Part shown: positions 33,629 to 42,375 of the stretch, one piece after another
How positions within the stretch are numbered: the first letter of the stretch is position 1
How the letters are laid out: the number at the start of each line of letters is the position of its first letter
NCBI RefSeq assembly: GCF_024436035.1
Contig: NZ_JANFNG010000007.1
Coordinates: 185,082 to 249,081, forward strand
Direction of reading: 5' to 3'
DNA from: Streptomyces humicola
GTDB taxonomy: Bacteria > Actinomycetota > Actinomycetes > Streptomycetales > Streptomycetaceae
DNA length: 64,000 nt
Program-made: the position numbers and the translations under genes
Notes under the pieces: generated by a model
What the model was told of the DNA's origin: nothing
The model's database searches: none
The model's input: the letters and a program-made list of their open reading frames with translations, nothing else

Positions 33629-34156
33629 ATGACAGATGGACCACAGCCCGGCCCGGGTGGCTTCGGCGCGCCCGAGCCCGGGTACGGCGGAGTCCAGGGC
33701 TACGGCTACCCGGCTCCGGCCTACGGGCCGCCGATCCAGCCACCGGCGATGCCCCCCGCGCCCGCCTACGGCTACCCGCCGCAGGCCGCCCCCGCCGGTG
33801 CTCCCGCACCTGGGACACCGCTGGTCAGCATCGGTGATATCAGCGTGCTCAGCGATTCGATCATGACCCCGGCCGGTGCCCTGCCGCTCAGGGGAGCGGT
33901 CTGGACCGTTACCGACATGTCGCGGACCGAGGAGAAGATCCCACCGGTCGCGATCGTCCTGGCGATCCTCTTCTTCGTCTTCTGCCTGCTCGGCCTGCTC
34001 TTCCTGCTGATGAAGCAGAAGGTGACCACCGGTCACGTGCAGGTGAACGTCAACAGCGGGGGGCGATTCCACTCGACGATGATCCCGGTCAGCTCCCCGC
34101 AGGCCGTCGCCGACATCATGGGGCGCGTCAACTACGCCCGCTCCGTTTCGATGTGA
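33629..34156 (+). CDS. Small membrane protein with Pro/Gly/Tyr-rich N-terminus
   Basis: Unknown function, 175 aa. Residues 1-65 are low complexity (GYGYPAPAYG, PAPAYGYPPQ). A short domain (about 66-104) follows, then one membrane helix (about 106-128) and a 45-residue C-terminal part (TGHVQVNVNSGGRFHSTMIP). The ATG at 33629 was chosen because GGGGG lies 12 bases upstream; the ATG four codons earlier sits directly on that site. It lies between glmM (same strand) and coaA (convergent), 13 bases from the coaA stop. Its N-terminus resembles that of the 315-aa membrane protein near truA. Confidence 0.72.
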   Translation: MTDGPQPGPGGFGAPEPGYGGVQGYGYPAPAYGPPIQPPAMPPAPAYGYPPQAAPAGAPAPGTPLVSIGDISVLSDSIMTPAGALPLRGAVWTVTDMSRTEEKIPPVAIVLAILFFVFCLLGLLFLLMKQKVTTGHVQVNVNSGGRFHSTMIPVSSPQAVADIMGRVNYARSVSM

Positions 34157-34169
34157 TCGTCCCGACCCA

Positions 34170-35144
34170 TCAGAGCTTGCGCAAGGAGAGCCGCTGCACC
34201 TTGTGGTCGCCGCCCTTGCGCAGCACCAGCGTCGCACGCCCGCGCGTCGGCGCCACGTTCTGCTCGAGATTCGGTCTGTTGATGGTGCGCCAGAGCATGC
34301 GGGCGTAGTCCAGCGCCTCCTCCTCCGACACCTGCGTGTACTTGCGGAAGTAGGAGAAGGGGTTCTGGAAGGCGGTCTGACGCAGCATCCGGAACCGGGA
34401 CAGATACCACTGCTCGATGTCCTCGGTGCGTGCGTCGACGTAGACGCTGAAGTCGAAGTAGTCGGCGAGGCCGACGCGGGTGCGGCCGTCCTTGCCCGGC
34501 AGCGCGGGCTGCAGCACGTTGAGCCCCTCGACGATGAGGATGTCCGGGCGGCGTACGACCAGTTGCTCGCCGGGCACGATGTCGTAGATCAGATGCGAGT
34601 ACACCGGCGCGCGGACCTCCTCCTTCCCGGCCTTCACGTCGGCGACGAAGCGGGTGAGGGCGCGCCGGTCGTACGACTCGGGGAAGCCCTTGCGGGACAT
34701 CAGCTCCCGCCGGTGCAACTCGGCGTTGGGGAAGAGGAATCCGTCGGTCGTCACCAGTTCGACCCGAGGGTGCTCGGGCCAGCGCGCGAGAAGTGCCTTG
34801 AGTATGCGGGCCGTTGTGGACTTGCCCACCGCGACGCTGCCCGCCACGCCGATGACGAAGGGCGTGCCGGCCTGGCCGCCCTCCTCGCCGAGGAAGGTGT
34901 TGAGTGCGCCGCGCAGACTGCCCGTCGCGGCGACGTAGAGATTGAGCAGCCGGGAGAGCGGCAGGTAGATCTCGCGGACCTCGTCCAGGTCGATCCGGTC
35001 GCCGAGCCCGCGCAGCCGCTCGACCTCCTCGGCGGTGAGCGGCAGCGGGGTCCGCTCGCGCAGGGCGCTCCACTCGGCGCGGGTCAGGTCCACGTACGGG
35101 GTCGGCTCTGCGCGGCGGCGCTGCTGCTCCTTCAGTGATGGCAC
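34170..35144 (-). CDS. coaA: Pantothenate kinase, type I
   Basis: A 324-aa enzyme phosphorylating pantothenate, the first and controlling step of CoA synthesis. The P-loop [12 protein letters not shown] is at residues 99-110; [29 protein letters not shown] and VEGLNVLQP follow in the family order, ending in [16 protein letters not shown]. The GTG at 35144 ([20 protein letters not shown]) was chosen; the open frame upstream for 52 codons overlaps the intergenic segment and has no domain. It lies 25 bases downstream of nnr on the same strand and is probably co-transcribed with it. Confidence 0.94.
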   Translation of the reverse strand: MPSLKEQQRRRAEPTPYVDLTRAEWSALRERTPLPLTAEEVERLRGLGDRIDLDEVREIYLPLSRLLNLYVAATGSLRGALNTFLGEEGGQAGTPFVIGVAGSVAVGKSTTARILKALLARWPEHPRVELVTTDGFLFPNAELHRRELMSRKGFPESYDRRALTRFVADVKAGKEEVRAPVYSHLIYDIVPGEQLVVRRPDILIVEGLNVLQPALPGKDGRTRVGLADYFDFSVYVDARTEDIEQWYLSRFRMLRQTAFQNPFSYFRKYTQVSEEEALDYARMLWRTINRPNLEQNVAPTRGRATLVLRKGGDHKVQRLSLRKL

Positions 35145-35169
35145 GCGCTCAATTGTGGCCCCGGGCCCG

Positions 35170-36633
35170 CTACGCCCCCTGCTCGGGGTGCACCGAGTGC
35201 CACACCTCGGGGATGCGCTCGGCGAGTTCGTGGGAGCCGAAGGGCACGTCGGCGTAGCGGCCCGCGAGCCCGTGCAGGTAGGCGCCGACGGACGCGGCAT
35301 CCCGTGCCGTGAGCCCTGCGGCGAGCAGCGAGCCCGTCAGACCGGAAAGCACATCGCCGCTGCCCGCGGTCGACAGCCACGCCGTGCCCGTCGGATTGAC
35401 CCGCACGGGATGGCCCTGCTCCGCCACCAGTGTCGTCGACCCCTTCAGCAGCACGGTGGCCGCGAACTCCTCGGCGAGCCGCCGCACGTGGGCCAGGCGG
35501 GCCGTCTCGACGTCCTCACGGGCGGCTTCGAGCAGCGCGGCGGCCTCGCCCGCGTGCGGGGTGAGCACGGTGGGCGCCGTGCGCTCGCGGATGGCACGGC
35601 GGTCCGCGAGGCGCAGGCCGTCCGCGTCCACCAGCACCGGCACGTCCGAGGCGAGCACCTCCGCGACGGCCTGGCGCCCGCGCGCGTCGTCCCCGAGCCC
35701 CGGCCCGACCACCCACGCCTGCACGCGTCCCGCCTTCGACGGCGGACCCGCCGAGACCAGCGTCTCCGGGTAGCGCGCGATCACGGCGTCGGCCGCGGGC
35801 CCGACATACCGTACGGCGCCCGCGCCCCCGCGCAGCGCCCCGCCGACCGCGAGCACGGCCGCGCCAGGGTAGCGCTCGGACCCGGCGACGACGCCGACGA
35901 CGCCGCGCCGGTACTTGTCGCTCTCGCCGACGGGCGTAGGCAGCAACGCCGCCACGTCCGCGTGCTGCAACGCCTCCAGCTCGGGGTCGGGCAGGTACGG
36001 GCCGAGGCCGATGTCGATCAGGCGCAGCGCGCCGGTGTGCTCCGCGGCCGGGTCGATCAGCTGGCACGGCTTGTATGTGCCGAAGGTGATCGTCGCGTCG
36101 GCCCGCACGGCGTCGCCGTGCACCTCGCCCGTGCTCGCGTCGACGCCGCTGGGCAGATCGACGGCGACGACGGCCACGCGTGCCTCGTACGCGGCGCGGG
36201 CGAGGCCCGCGGCCTCCGGGCGGAGCCCGCCCTTGCCGCCGATGCCCACGATCCCGTCAAGGACGAGGTCCGCGCGGGCGATCAGCGGGGGCGCGTCCGC
36301 GGGGGTGACGGTACGGCCGCCTGCGCGGCGGAACGCGGCGAGACCGCCGGGGTGGGTCTTTTCGGGCGCGAGCAGGACGGCGGTCGCTCCTGCGCCGCGG
36401 CGGGCGAGGCGGGCGGTGGCGTAGAGGGTGTCGCCCCCGTTGTCTCCGCTGCCGACGAGGGCGACGACGCGGGATCCGTAGATCCCGCGCCTGCGCCCGG
36501 TGCGCCCGAGCAGGTCCGCGCATGCGGCGGCGAGGCCGGCTGCGGCGCGTTGCATCAGCGTGCCGGGCGGAACACGCGTCATGAGTGTGTGTTCCGCTTT
36601 TCGGACGGTTTCAACGGTGTACGCGTGGCGCAT
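35170..36633 (-). CDS. nnr: Bifunctional NAD(P)HX epimerase / ADP-dependent dehydratase
   Basis: A 487-aa metabolite-repair enzyme that restores hydrated NADH/NADPH. The N-terminal epimerase (YjeF_N) domain spans about 1-215, with GSGDNGGD at 61-68 and [14 protein letters not shown]. The C-terminal dehydratase (carbohydrate-kinase-like) domain spans about 220-480, with [28 protein letters not shown] and [19 protein letters not shown]. It sits upstream of coaA on the minus strand. In many streptomycetes acpS and alr adjoin this gene; neither is present here, and the region upstream of its start is the inverted-repeat element. Confidence 0.95.
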   Translation of the reverse strand: MRHAYTVETVRKAEHTLMTRVPPGTLMQRAAAGLAAACADLLGRTGRRRGIYGSRVVALVGSGDNGGDTLYATARLARRGAGATAVLLAPEKTHPGGLAAFRRAGGRTVTPADAPPLIARADLVLDGIVGIGGKGGLRPEAAGLARAAYEARVAVVAVDLPSGVDASTGEVHGDAVRADATITFGTYKPCQLIDPAAEHTGALRLIDIGLGPYLPDPELEALQHADVAALLPTPVGESDKYRRGVVGVVAGSERYPGAAVLAVGGALRGGAGAVRYVGPAADAVIARYPETLVSAGPPSKAGRVQAWVVGPGLGDDARGRQAVAEVLASDVPVLVDADGLRLADRRAIRERTAPTVLTPHAGEAAALLEAAREDVETARLAHVRRLAEEFAATVLLKGSTTLVAEQGHPVRVNPTGTAWLSTAGSGDVLSGLTGSLLAAGLTARDAASVGAYLHGLAGRYADVPFGSHELAERIPEVWHSVHPEQGA

Positions 36634-36682
36634 GTGCGTGATTTTCTCACCGGCGGTGACGCTCCGCGGGTGCGTTTCGGTT

Positions 36683-37384
36683 GGCGTGGGGGTGTTTTCC
36701 CCGCCGCCCGCCCGTTTGCCGTGATCACCCGGGTCACGTGCGCCTTGGCGCCGGTGGCGTGACTGGCCTGGTCACGTGTCTGAGGTCACGTGCCCGGGCT
36801 CACGTGGGCCTCGGCACCGCTGGCGTGATTGGTCTGGTCGCGTGTCTGGGGTCGCGTTGCGCCGTGGCGTTGTTGGGGGGTCGGTGCCGCTGTGGGGTGC
36901 CTCCTGGGCGCTCGAACGTCAGGTGGCCTGTTTGTGTGCCGCGCGGTTGTTCTCGTCGCCTGCGGGGGCACCCCTGCGCGTCCCCTCTTTTGCCGTCGGG
37001 CGGCTGCGGGCCGGTGGTCCTTTCTGCTGACACCTCTGTGAGCGGGGGCCGCAAAGGATGAACCCGAACCCTCTCGTGCTGTCGGGTGGCAGGCGCGGAG
37101 CCGGCCTGGGAGGGGGTGCGCAGGGGTGTCCCCGCAGGCGACGAGAACGATTCCACGGTCAGTGTGCGTACGAGGTGACGTTCGAGCGCCGAGGAGACAC
37201 CCCACAGCGGCCCCGACTCCACCCACCCACGCAGCGCCCACGTGACCCACCTAGTCACGGCAACGGGCGGGCGGCGGGGAAAACACCTACGCAAGCCGCA
37301 ATGGCAGGAAACACGACCCCCAAGGCCCAGCGCCCAGCGCAGCGTCACGCAACCGCGGGCGGGAGGGGAAAACACCCGCCGCCG
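36683..37384. repeat. Large imperfect inverted-repeat element, non-coding
   Basis: A 0.7-kb palindrome-like structure centred near 37038. Outer arms: GGTGTTTTCCCCGCCGCCC... at 36691-36743 pairs with its complement at 37238-37287. Inner arms: 36881-36990 pairs with the complement of 37115-37216; the best part reads CTCGTCGCCTGCGGGG-CACCCCTGCGC on both strands. At the centre CCTTT (37019-37023) faces AAAGG (37053-37057). A further diverged end copy lies at 37340-37384. Open frames in all phases exist, but they mirror each other across the centre, as expected of a repeat and not of genes. It occupies the gap between nnr and the HAD gene. Confidence 0.8.
36734..36858 (+). repeat. 59-bp tandem duplication with CACGTG motifs
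   Basis: Unit 1 (36734-36792) and unit 2 (36800-36858) match at 49 of 59 bases. TCACGTG occurs four times in 36734-36806. It lies only in the left arm of the inverted repeat and accounts for most of its extra length relative to the right arm. Confidence 0.8.
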
Positions 37385-37417
37385 GAGTCACGCGCCGCGA
37401 CCTGCACAATGGGGCGC

Positions 37418-38050
37418 ATGGCCATAACCGTGGGGTTCGACCTCGACATGACCCTCATCGACTCCCGCCCCGGCATCAAGGCCGCCTACGACCAGCTGTC
37501 CCGGTTGACCGGCGTCTTCATCGACTCGGATCTTGCGATCACCCGCCTCGGCCCCCCGCTCGACGAGGAGCTCGCCTACTGGTTCCCGGCCGAGGACGTT
37601 CCCCGCGTAGCGGACGTGTACCGGGAGCTGTACATCAATCACGCCATCGAGCCGACCCCCGCCATGCCCGGTGCGCGGGAGGCCATTGCCGCGGTACAGG
37701 CGGCCGGCGGGCAGGCCATCGTCGTCACGGCCAAGCACGAGCCGAATGCGCGGCTGCACCTGAAGCACCTGCGTATCGAGCCGGACGCGGTGATCGGCTG
37801 GCTGTGGGCGGAGGCGAAGGCCGAGGCCCTGCGGGAGCACGGTGCGGCGGTGTACGTCGGCGACCACATAGGGGACGTCCGTGGCGCCCGTACCGCTGGG
37901 GCGCTCTCCGTCGCCGTGGCCACGGGGCCGTGTGACGCGGATGAGCTGCGCGCCGCCGGAGCCGATGTCGTGCTCGGCGGCCTCGGCGAGTTCCCCTCGT
38001 GGTTCGCCGGCTACGTCGCGGATGACGAGGCGAGTGCCTCCTGTGCCTGA
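37418..38050 (+). CDS. HAD-family hydrolase (phosphatase-like)
   Basis: A 210-aa haloacid-dehalogenase-type protein with a cap after motif I. Motif I is GFDLDMTLID (nucleophile Asp8, acid Asp10 counting from MAITVG); motif II is VVTAKHE; motif III/IV is YVGDHIGDVRGAR. It probably hydrolyses a small phosphate ester; the substrate is unknown. The ATG at 37418 was preferred to the ATG at 37409 because the protein then begins just before the core strand; neither has a strong ribosome-binding site. First gene right of the repeat element. Its 3' end overlaps a convergent gene by 40 bases. Confidence 0.85.
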   Translation: MAITVGFDLDMTLIDSRPGIKAAYDQLSRLTGVFIDSDLAITRLGPPLDEELAYWFPAEDVPRVADVYRELYINHAIEPTPAMPGAREAIAAVQAAGGQAIVVTAKHEPNARLHLKHLRIEPDAVIGWLWAEAKAEALREHGAAVYVGDHIGDVRGARTAGALSVAVATGPCDADELRAAGADVVLGGLGEFPSWFAGYVADDEASASCA

Positions 38051-38307
38051 CGCGCCTCACGACGCTGGGCGAGCGCGGAGCGCAGCAGTCCGCCGAGCGC
38101 CAGGGCGAAGCCGACGCCCATGAGCATGCAGACGAAGTAGGCGACGGTCGGCAGCGGGTGCGAGCCGATGAACAGGGGGGTGATGGTGGCGAGCGTCGCC
38201 ACCGCCCCGATCACGAACAAGATCGCGCCAATTCGTACGAGCAGGTCGCCCGGCTTGCGGGCGGAGGTTCCTGGGGCCGTCCGGCGGGGAAGGGGTGAGG
38301 TAGTCAC
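38011..38307 (-). CDS. Small two-helix membrane protein
   Basis: Unknown function, 98 aa. Basic N-terminus with many Ser/Thr/Pro ([20 protein letters not shown]), two predicted membrane helices (about 25-45, [20 protein letters not shown], and 52-75, [20 protein letters not shown]), then a charged Arg/Gln/Ala C-terminus. GTG start with poor upstream complementarity. The last 40 bases overlap the end of the convergent HAD gene. The same type of gene is found beside csp in streptomycetes as far as I recall. Confidence 0.7.
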   Translation of the reverse strand: MTTSPLPRRTAPGTSARKPGDLLVRIGAILFVIGAVATLATITPLFIGSHPLPTVAYFVCMLMGVGFALALGGLLRSALAQRREARQAQEALASSSAT

Positions 38308-38370
38308 CCGACAAGGGTAGGCCGGGCAGGTACGCGGGTCGGAGCGGCGGCAGGATGGGGCGGCAGCGTC

Positions 38371-38398
38371 TTGTCACGGGCGTCCGGACCATTAGCCT
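38371..38398 (+). promoter_or_regulatory. Possible promoter of the cold-shock gene
   Basis: TTGTCA (38371-38376) and TAGCCT (38393-38398), 16 bases apart. It would leave a leader of about 115 nt before the GTG, and long leaders are usual for cold-shock genes. Confidence 0.45.
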
Positions 38399-38517
38399 GG
38401 TGGGAGGCGGGTCTGAAGGAGGCCCGCTGCACTGCTATCCGGGCTGAACGGGGCGTCCGCGCATGCCTGTATGCGGTGGATTCGGTGGTTTTTCATAGAA
38501 CGAGGACGAGGTCGGAC

Positions 38518-38901
38518 GTGCCAACCGGCAAGGTCAAGTGGTTCAACAGCGAGAAGGGCTTCGGCTTTCTCTCCCGCGACGACGGCGGTGACGTCTTCGT
38601 TCACTCGTCGGTGCTGCCCGCCGGGGTGGACTCACTCAAGCCGGGACAGCGTGTGGAGTTCGGCGTTGTCGCGGGCCAGCGCGGCGATCAGGCGCTGTCC
38701 GTGGTGGTTCTCGACCCGGCGCCGTCGGTTGCGGCCGCGCAGCGCCGCAAGCCGGATGAATTGCTGCCGATCGTCCAGGACGTGACCACGCTGCTGGAAG
38801 AGGTGGCCCGCTCGCTGCAGCGCGGCCGCTATCCGGAGAAGGCGCACGGCCGCAAGATCGCGGGCGTGCTCCGTGCGGTCGCCGACCAGCTGGACGTCTA
38901 G
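38518..38901 (+). CDS. Cold-shock domain protein with C-terminal extension
   Basis: A 127-aa nucleic-acid-binding protein. The cold-shock domain occupies residues 1-68 with RNP1 KGFGFL (13-18) and RNP2 DVFVHS (25-30). The added C-terminal half ([20 protein letters not shown], then [20 protein letters not shown]) is helical and typical of a streptomycete variant of this length. GTG at 38518 with GAGGTCGG upstream. Likely an RNA chaperone. It is convergent with mqnD, 26 bases away. Confidence 0.92.
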   Translation: MPTGKVKWFNSEKGFGFLSRDDGGDVFVHSSVLPAGVDSLKPGQRVEFGVVAGQRGDQALSVVVLDPAPSVAAAQRRKPDELLPIVQDVTTLLEEVARSLQRGRYPEKAHGRKIAGVLRAVADQLDV

Positions 38902-38927
38902 CGCTTCAGGAGTTCACGCTCAGGAGA

Positions 38928-39779
38928 TCACGGGAAATTCAGCGCATCCGGGCCGAGGGGCGGCACCAGCCCCTCGGCCGCCGCGCGCGTGAGCAGCCCG
39001 CGTACGGCGGCGTAGCCGTCCTCGCCGAGAGCGTCGGTGAACTCGTTGACGTACAGGCCGATGTGCTGGTCCGCCACGGCGGGGTTCATCTCCTGTGCGT
39101 GCGTCAGCACGTACTCACGGGATGCGGCCGGGTCGTCCCAGGCCATCCGTACCGAGGCGCGCGCCGCGTCGGCCAGTCGGCGCAGCACCGGCTCGCCGAG
39201 CGACCGCTTGGCGATGATGGCGCCCAGCGGAATCGGCAGCCCGGTGGTCTGCTCCCAGTGCTCGCCCATGTCGGCGAGGCAGGTCAGCCCGTACTCCTGA
39301 TAGGTGAACCGGGCCTCGTGGATGACGAGTCCCGCGTCCACCCGGCCGTCGCGCACGGCGGGCATGATCTCGTGGAAGGGCATGATCTCGACCGCGCCGA
39401 CGCCGCCCGGCACCTCCGCGGCCGCCCACAGCCGGAAGAGCAGGTAGGCCGTCGAGCGCTCGCTGGGCACGGCGACGGTCCGGCCGGCGAGCCCGGCCGC
39501 CGTACCCCCGTCACGGGTGAGCACCAGCGGTCCGCAGCCGCGGCCGAGTGCTCCGCCGCACGGCAGCAGCGTGTACTCGTCGAGCACCCACGGCAGCACG
39601 GCGTACGAGACCTTGAGGATCTCCAGCTCGCCGCGCTCGGCCATGCCGTTGGTGATGTCGATGTCGGCGAAGGTCACATCGAGTGCGGGCGCGCCGGGCA
39701 CCAGGCCGTGCGCCCAGGCGTGGAAGACGAACGTGTCGTTGGGGCACGGCGAGTACGCGATGCGCAGCGCGTTGCTCAA
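38928..39779 (-). CDS. mqnD: 1,4-dihydroxy-6-naphthoate synthase (MqnD)
   Basis: A 283-aa enzyme of the futalosine route to menaquinone, converting cyclic dehypoxanthinyl futalosine to 1,4-dihydroxy-6-naphthoate. The start MSNALRIAYSPCPNDTFVFH is diagnostic of the MqnD branch of the periplasmic-binding-like fold; HEARFTYQEYGLTCLADMGE and GLYVNEFTDALGEDGYAAVR follow. ATG overlaps the mqnB stop by four bases (ATGA), so the two are translationally coupled. mqnA and mqnC are not in this window. Confidence 0.95.
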   Translation of the reverse strand: MSNALRIAYSPCPNDTFVFHAWAHGLVPGAPALDVTFADIDITNGMAERGELEILKVSYAVLPWVLDEYTLLPCGGALGRGCGPLVLTRDGGTAAGLAGRTVAVPSERSTAYLLFRLWAAAEVPGGVGAVEIMPFHEIMPAVRDGRVDAGLVIHEARFTYQEYGLTCLADMGEHWEQTTGLPIPLGAIIAKRSLGEPVLRRLADAARASVRMAWDDPAASREYVLTHAQEMNPAVADQHIGLYVNEFTDALGEDGYAAVRGLLTRAAAEGLVPPLGPDALNFP

Positions 39780-40480
39780 GGCGCGGCCTCCTGTTCCAGT
39801 GCGGGCGTGAGCTTGCCGAACGCGTCGGTGAGCGCCGTGAGCGCGTCGCCGATCCGCCAGGAGGCGCGGTCGCGTGGGCCCACCGGGTTGGAGATCGCAC
39901 GGATCTCGAGGACGGGCAGCCGGTGGGCGGCGGCGGCCTCCGCGACGCCGAATCCCTCCATCGCCTCGGCGAGCACGGACGGGTGACGGGCCGCCAGTTC
40001 GGCGGCGCGACCGGCGGTGCCGGTCATCGTGGAGAGGGTGAGGACCGTCCCGTACCCGGCGCCGAGCGCGTCGGCGACGGCGCGGGAGAGCGCGGCGGGC
40101 GGCAGGTGCCGGGAGGTGCCGAAGCCGAGGTCGGCAACGGGGATGAAGCCGTCGGGTGATTCGGAGCCGAGGTCGGCGGCGATGATCGCGTCCGCGACGA
40201 CGACGGAGCCGACGCGCGCCGCGGGGGCGAACCCGCCGGCGATCCCGGCGCAGATGACGATGTCGTACGGTGCGTGGGCGAGCGCGGCGGCGGTTCCCGC
40301 GGCGGCGGCGCCCGGCCCGACCCCGGCGGCGAGCACGTCGGCGACGACTCCGGCGCCCTGGACGCTCGCCGCACTGCGGCCTCCGGGCAGCAGGTGCTCC
40401 TGCACGTCGCGCGCGCCGCGCAGGCCCCGGACCGCGGCATCGCGCTCGCCCGCCACCGCGGTCACCACCAGCAGCCGCAT
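39776..40480 (-). CDS. mqnB: Futalosine hydrolase (MqnB)
   Basis: A 234-aa nucleosidase removing hypoxanthine from futalosine in menaquinone synthesis. It has the nucleoside phosphorylase/MTAN fold with GIAGGFAPAARVGSVVVADA, AEAMEGFGVAEAAAAHRLPV (the active-site MEG) and EIRAISNPVGPRDRASW. The ATG at 40480 (MRLLVVTAVAGERDAAVRG) is the natural start; the frame open upstream overlaps the DUF2771 gene. It is the upstream member of the mqnB-mqnD pair; the DUF2771 lipoprotein gene ends 20 bases before it. Confidence 0.94.
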   Translation of the reverse strand: MRLLVVTAVAGERDAAVRGLRGARDVQEHLLPGGRSAASVQGAGVVADVLAAGVGPGAAAAGTAAALAHAPYDIVICAGIAGGFAPAARVGSVVVADAIIAADLGSESPDGFIPVADLGFGTSRHLPPAALSRAVADALGAGYGTVLTLSTMTGTAGRAAELAARHPSVLAEAMEGFGVAEAAAAHRLPVLEIRAISNPVGPRDRASWRIGDALTALTDAFGKLTPALEQEAAP

Positions 40481-40500
40481 CGGCTCGCCGTCCCGGCGGT

Positions 40501-40965
40501 TCAGCTCTGCAGCTCCATCTTGAACTTCCACACGCCGAGCGCGCCGCTGTTGTCGCCGGCGCTCTCCACGACGTTCATCACGATGCTCGACGAGGACTGG
40601 CCCGTCGACTGGTCGACGAAGAGCGACTGGCCGCTGAAGGAGCGGTAGGTGTCCTTGATGATGTTGGTCTTCTGCGTCGAGTCGCCGACGATCAGCCAGC
40701 CGTTCTTGGCGATGGCCGGGTCGACGCCGAGGTGGACGGTGTCGGTCTGGCGGACCTTGACGGTGTGCGTCGGCGCCTTGGCGAGGCACGACTGCAGGAT
40801 GTCCGAGGTGAGGGGCTTGCCGTTGTTGTAGCAGGCGGCCTCGGTGTTGACGGAGCCCTTGCCGACGGTGACGGTGGCCAGCGGCGTCGGTTTCGAGCAG
40901 GCGGACAGGGCGAGCAGCCCGAGGGCGACCGCGCTGGCGGCGGCGGCACTGCGGCGAATGGTCAT
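40501..40965 (-). CDS. DUF2771-type lipoprotein
   Basis: A 154-aa predicted lipoprotein. Signal: [20 protein letters not shown] then lipobox SAC with Cys23. The body is a beta-rich domain (TVHLGVDPAIAKNGWLIVGD, SGDNSGALGVWKFKMELQS-type ending). DUF2771 genes are known next to futalosine hydrolase in actinomycetes. Function unknown; position suggests a cell-surface role unrelated in mechanism to menaquinone synthesis. ATG at 40965, 20 bases upstream of mqnB on the same strand. Confidence 0.82.
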   Translation of the reverse strand: MTIRRSAAAASAVALGLLALSACSKPTPLATVTVGKGSVNTEAACYNNGKPLTSDILQSCLAKAPTHTVKVRQTDTVHLGVDPAIAKNGWLIVGDSTQKTNIIKDTYRSFSGQSLFVDQSTGQSSSSIVMNVVESAGDNSGALGVWKFKMELQS

Positions 40966-40992
40966 GGGGGTGAGGCTACCGGTCGGTCCTGC

Positions 40993-42375
40993 TCACACCG
41001 CGCGGGGGTGCGGCGTGCCGCGCCTGGCCGCCGTCAGCAGTCCTCGCACGCTGAAGACCGCGCCGAGCGCCAGCAGCGCCGCACCCACCGCGAGCCCCAC
41101 CGCGCCGATCAGCGGCATCACGATGCCGAGTCCGCCGCCGACCACCCACGCCAGTTGCAGCACCGTCTCGGAGCGTGCGAACGCCGATGTGCGCACCTCT
41201 TCCGGTACGTCGCGCTGGATCGTCGCGTCGAGTGCGAGCTTGCCCATCGCCTGGGTGAGGCCGGCCACGGCGGCGACGACGGGGACGGTGATCGTCTCGT
41301 AGGCGACGGCACCGAACGCGGTGACACCGAGCGCGACGAGCAGCACAGTGGTGATGATCAACTCGGGGGCGCGGGAGCGCAGCCAGGAGCCGAGGAGATT
41401 GCCGAAAGCGTTGCCGCCGCCCGCGGCGACGGCGACGAGGCCGAGCGAGAAGGCCGCGCTCAGCCCGCCGAGCGGATGCTCGCGCAGTACGAAGGCGAGG
41501 AAGAAGGTGAGCAGCCCGGACAACCCGCGCAGCGCGGCGTTCGCCTGCAGCGCATGGAAGACCGGCTTGCCGACGGTGCGCAGGCCCGGGCGCCGCAGCG
41601 ACCTTGCCGCGCCGGCCGTCGGCTTCTCGTCCGCGGAGAGCCGTGCCTTCGCCTCGCCCCTCGCCGAATCCACCGCATGCGGCAGCGAGAAGCACAGCGG
41701 CGCCCCGACCACGAAGATCACGAAAGCGCCGTAGAGCGGCCAAGCGGGCCCGATCAGGTGGAGCAGGGCGCCGACGGGGGCGGCCACCGCCGTCGACGCC
41801 AGCCCGGCGAGCGTCACCCGCGAGTTCGCCTTGACGAGCGAGATCCGCGGCGGCAGCACCCGCGGTACGACGGCGCTCCGGACGATGCCCATCGCCTTCG
41901 ACGCGACGAGCACGCACAACGCGGCCGGGTAGAGCGCGAGCCCGGCGGTGCTCACCACGCCGGCCATCGTCCAGGCGAGTACGGCACGGGCCATCATCGA
42001 ACCGGCCATCGCGGCTCGACGGCCGTGCGGTATGCGGTCGAGCATCGGGCCGATGAGCGGCGCGAGCAGGGTGAACGGAGCCATCGTCACCAGCAGGTAG
42101 AGCGCGACGCGCCCGCGGGCCTCGCCGGTGGGAACCGAGAAGAAGATGGTGCTCGCCAGCGCGATGGTGATCATCATGTCGCCCGCGGAGTTGACCAGGC
42201 TCAGCTCGATGAGCTGCCCGAGCCCGGTTTCGCCCGCGCCCTGGGCGTGTGTCAGACGGCGGATCCGGTCGCGGACGAGGTGCCCCCCGCGGGTGAACGC
42301 GCGCCCGGTCGCGCGGCCGGCCCGCTGCATCCGCCCGCCGCGCCCGTTCCTCCGGACGGCACCCACGTCAGGCAT
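40993..42375 (-). CDS. MFS transporter
   Basis: A 460-aa, about 12 predicted membrane helices, major facilitator fold. After a basic, soluble N-terminus of about 55 residues (GRGGRMQRAGRATGRAFTRG) the helices begin at IELSLVNSAGDMMITIALAS; the A-motif-like loop GPMLDRIPHGRRAAM follows helix 2. Substrate cannot be read from the sequence. ATG at 42375 has GGGGCAGG directly upstream. Same strand and 27 bases upstream of the DUF2771 gene, so the two plus mqnB-mqnD may share a transcript. Divergent from the DUF3027 gene. Confidence 0.86.
   Translation of the reverse strand: MPDVGAVRRNGRGGRMQRAGRATGRAFTRGGHLVRDRIRRLTHAQGAGETGLGQLIELSLVNSAGDMMITIALASTIFFSVPTGEARGRVALYLLVTMAPFTLLAPLIGPMLDRIPHGRRAAMAGSMMARAVLAWTMAGVVSTAGLALYPAALCVLVASKAMGIVRSAVVPRVLPPRISLVKANSRVTLAGLASTAVAAPVGALLHLIGPAWPLYGAFVIFVVGAPLCFSLPHAVDSARGEAKARLSADEKPTAGAARSLRRPGLRTVGKPVFHALQANAALRGLSGLLTFFLAFVLREHPLGGLSAAFSLGLVAVAAGGGNAFGNLLGSWLRSRAPELIITTVLLVALGVTAFGAVAYETITVPVVAAVAGLTQAMGKLALDATIQRDVPEEVRTSAFARSETVLQLAWVVGGGLGIVMPLIGAVGLAVGAALLALGAVFSVRGLLTAARRGTPHPRAV

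Noticed and set aside
36681..37375. Possible small proteins in the inverted-repeat region on both strands
   Set aside because: Frames on opposite strands resemble each other only because the DNA is an inverted repeat; there is no ribosome-binding site or conserved domain.
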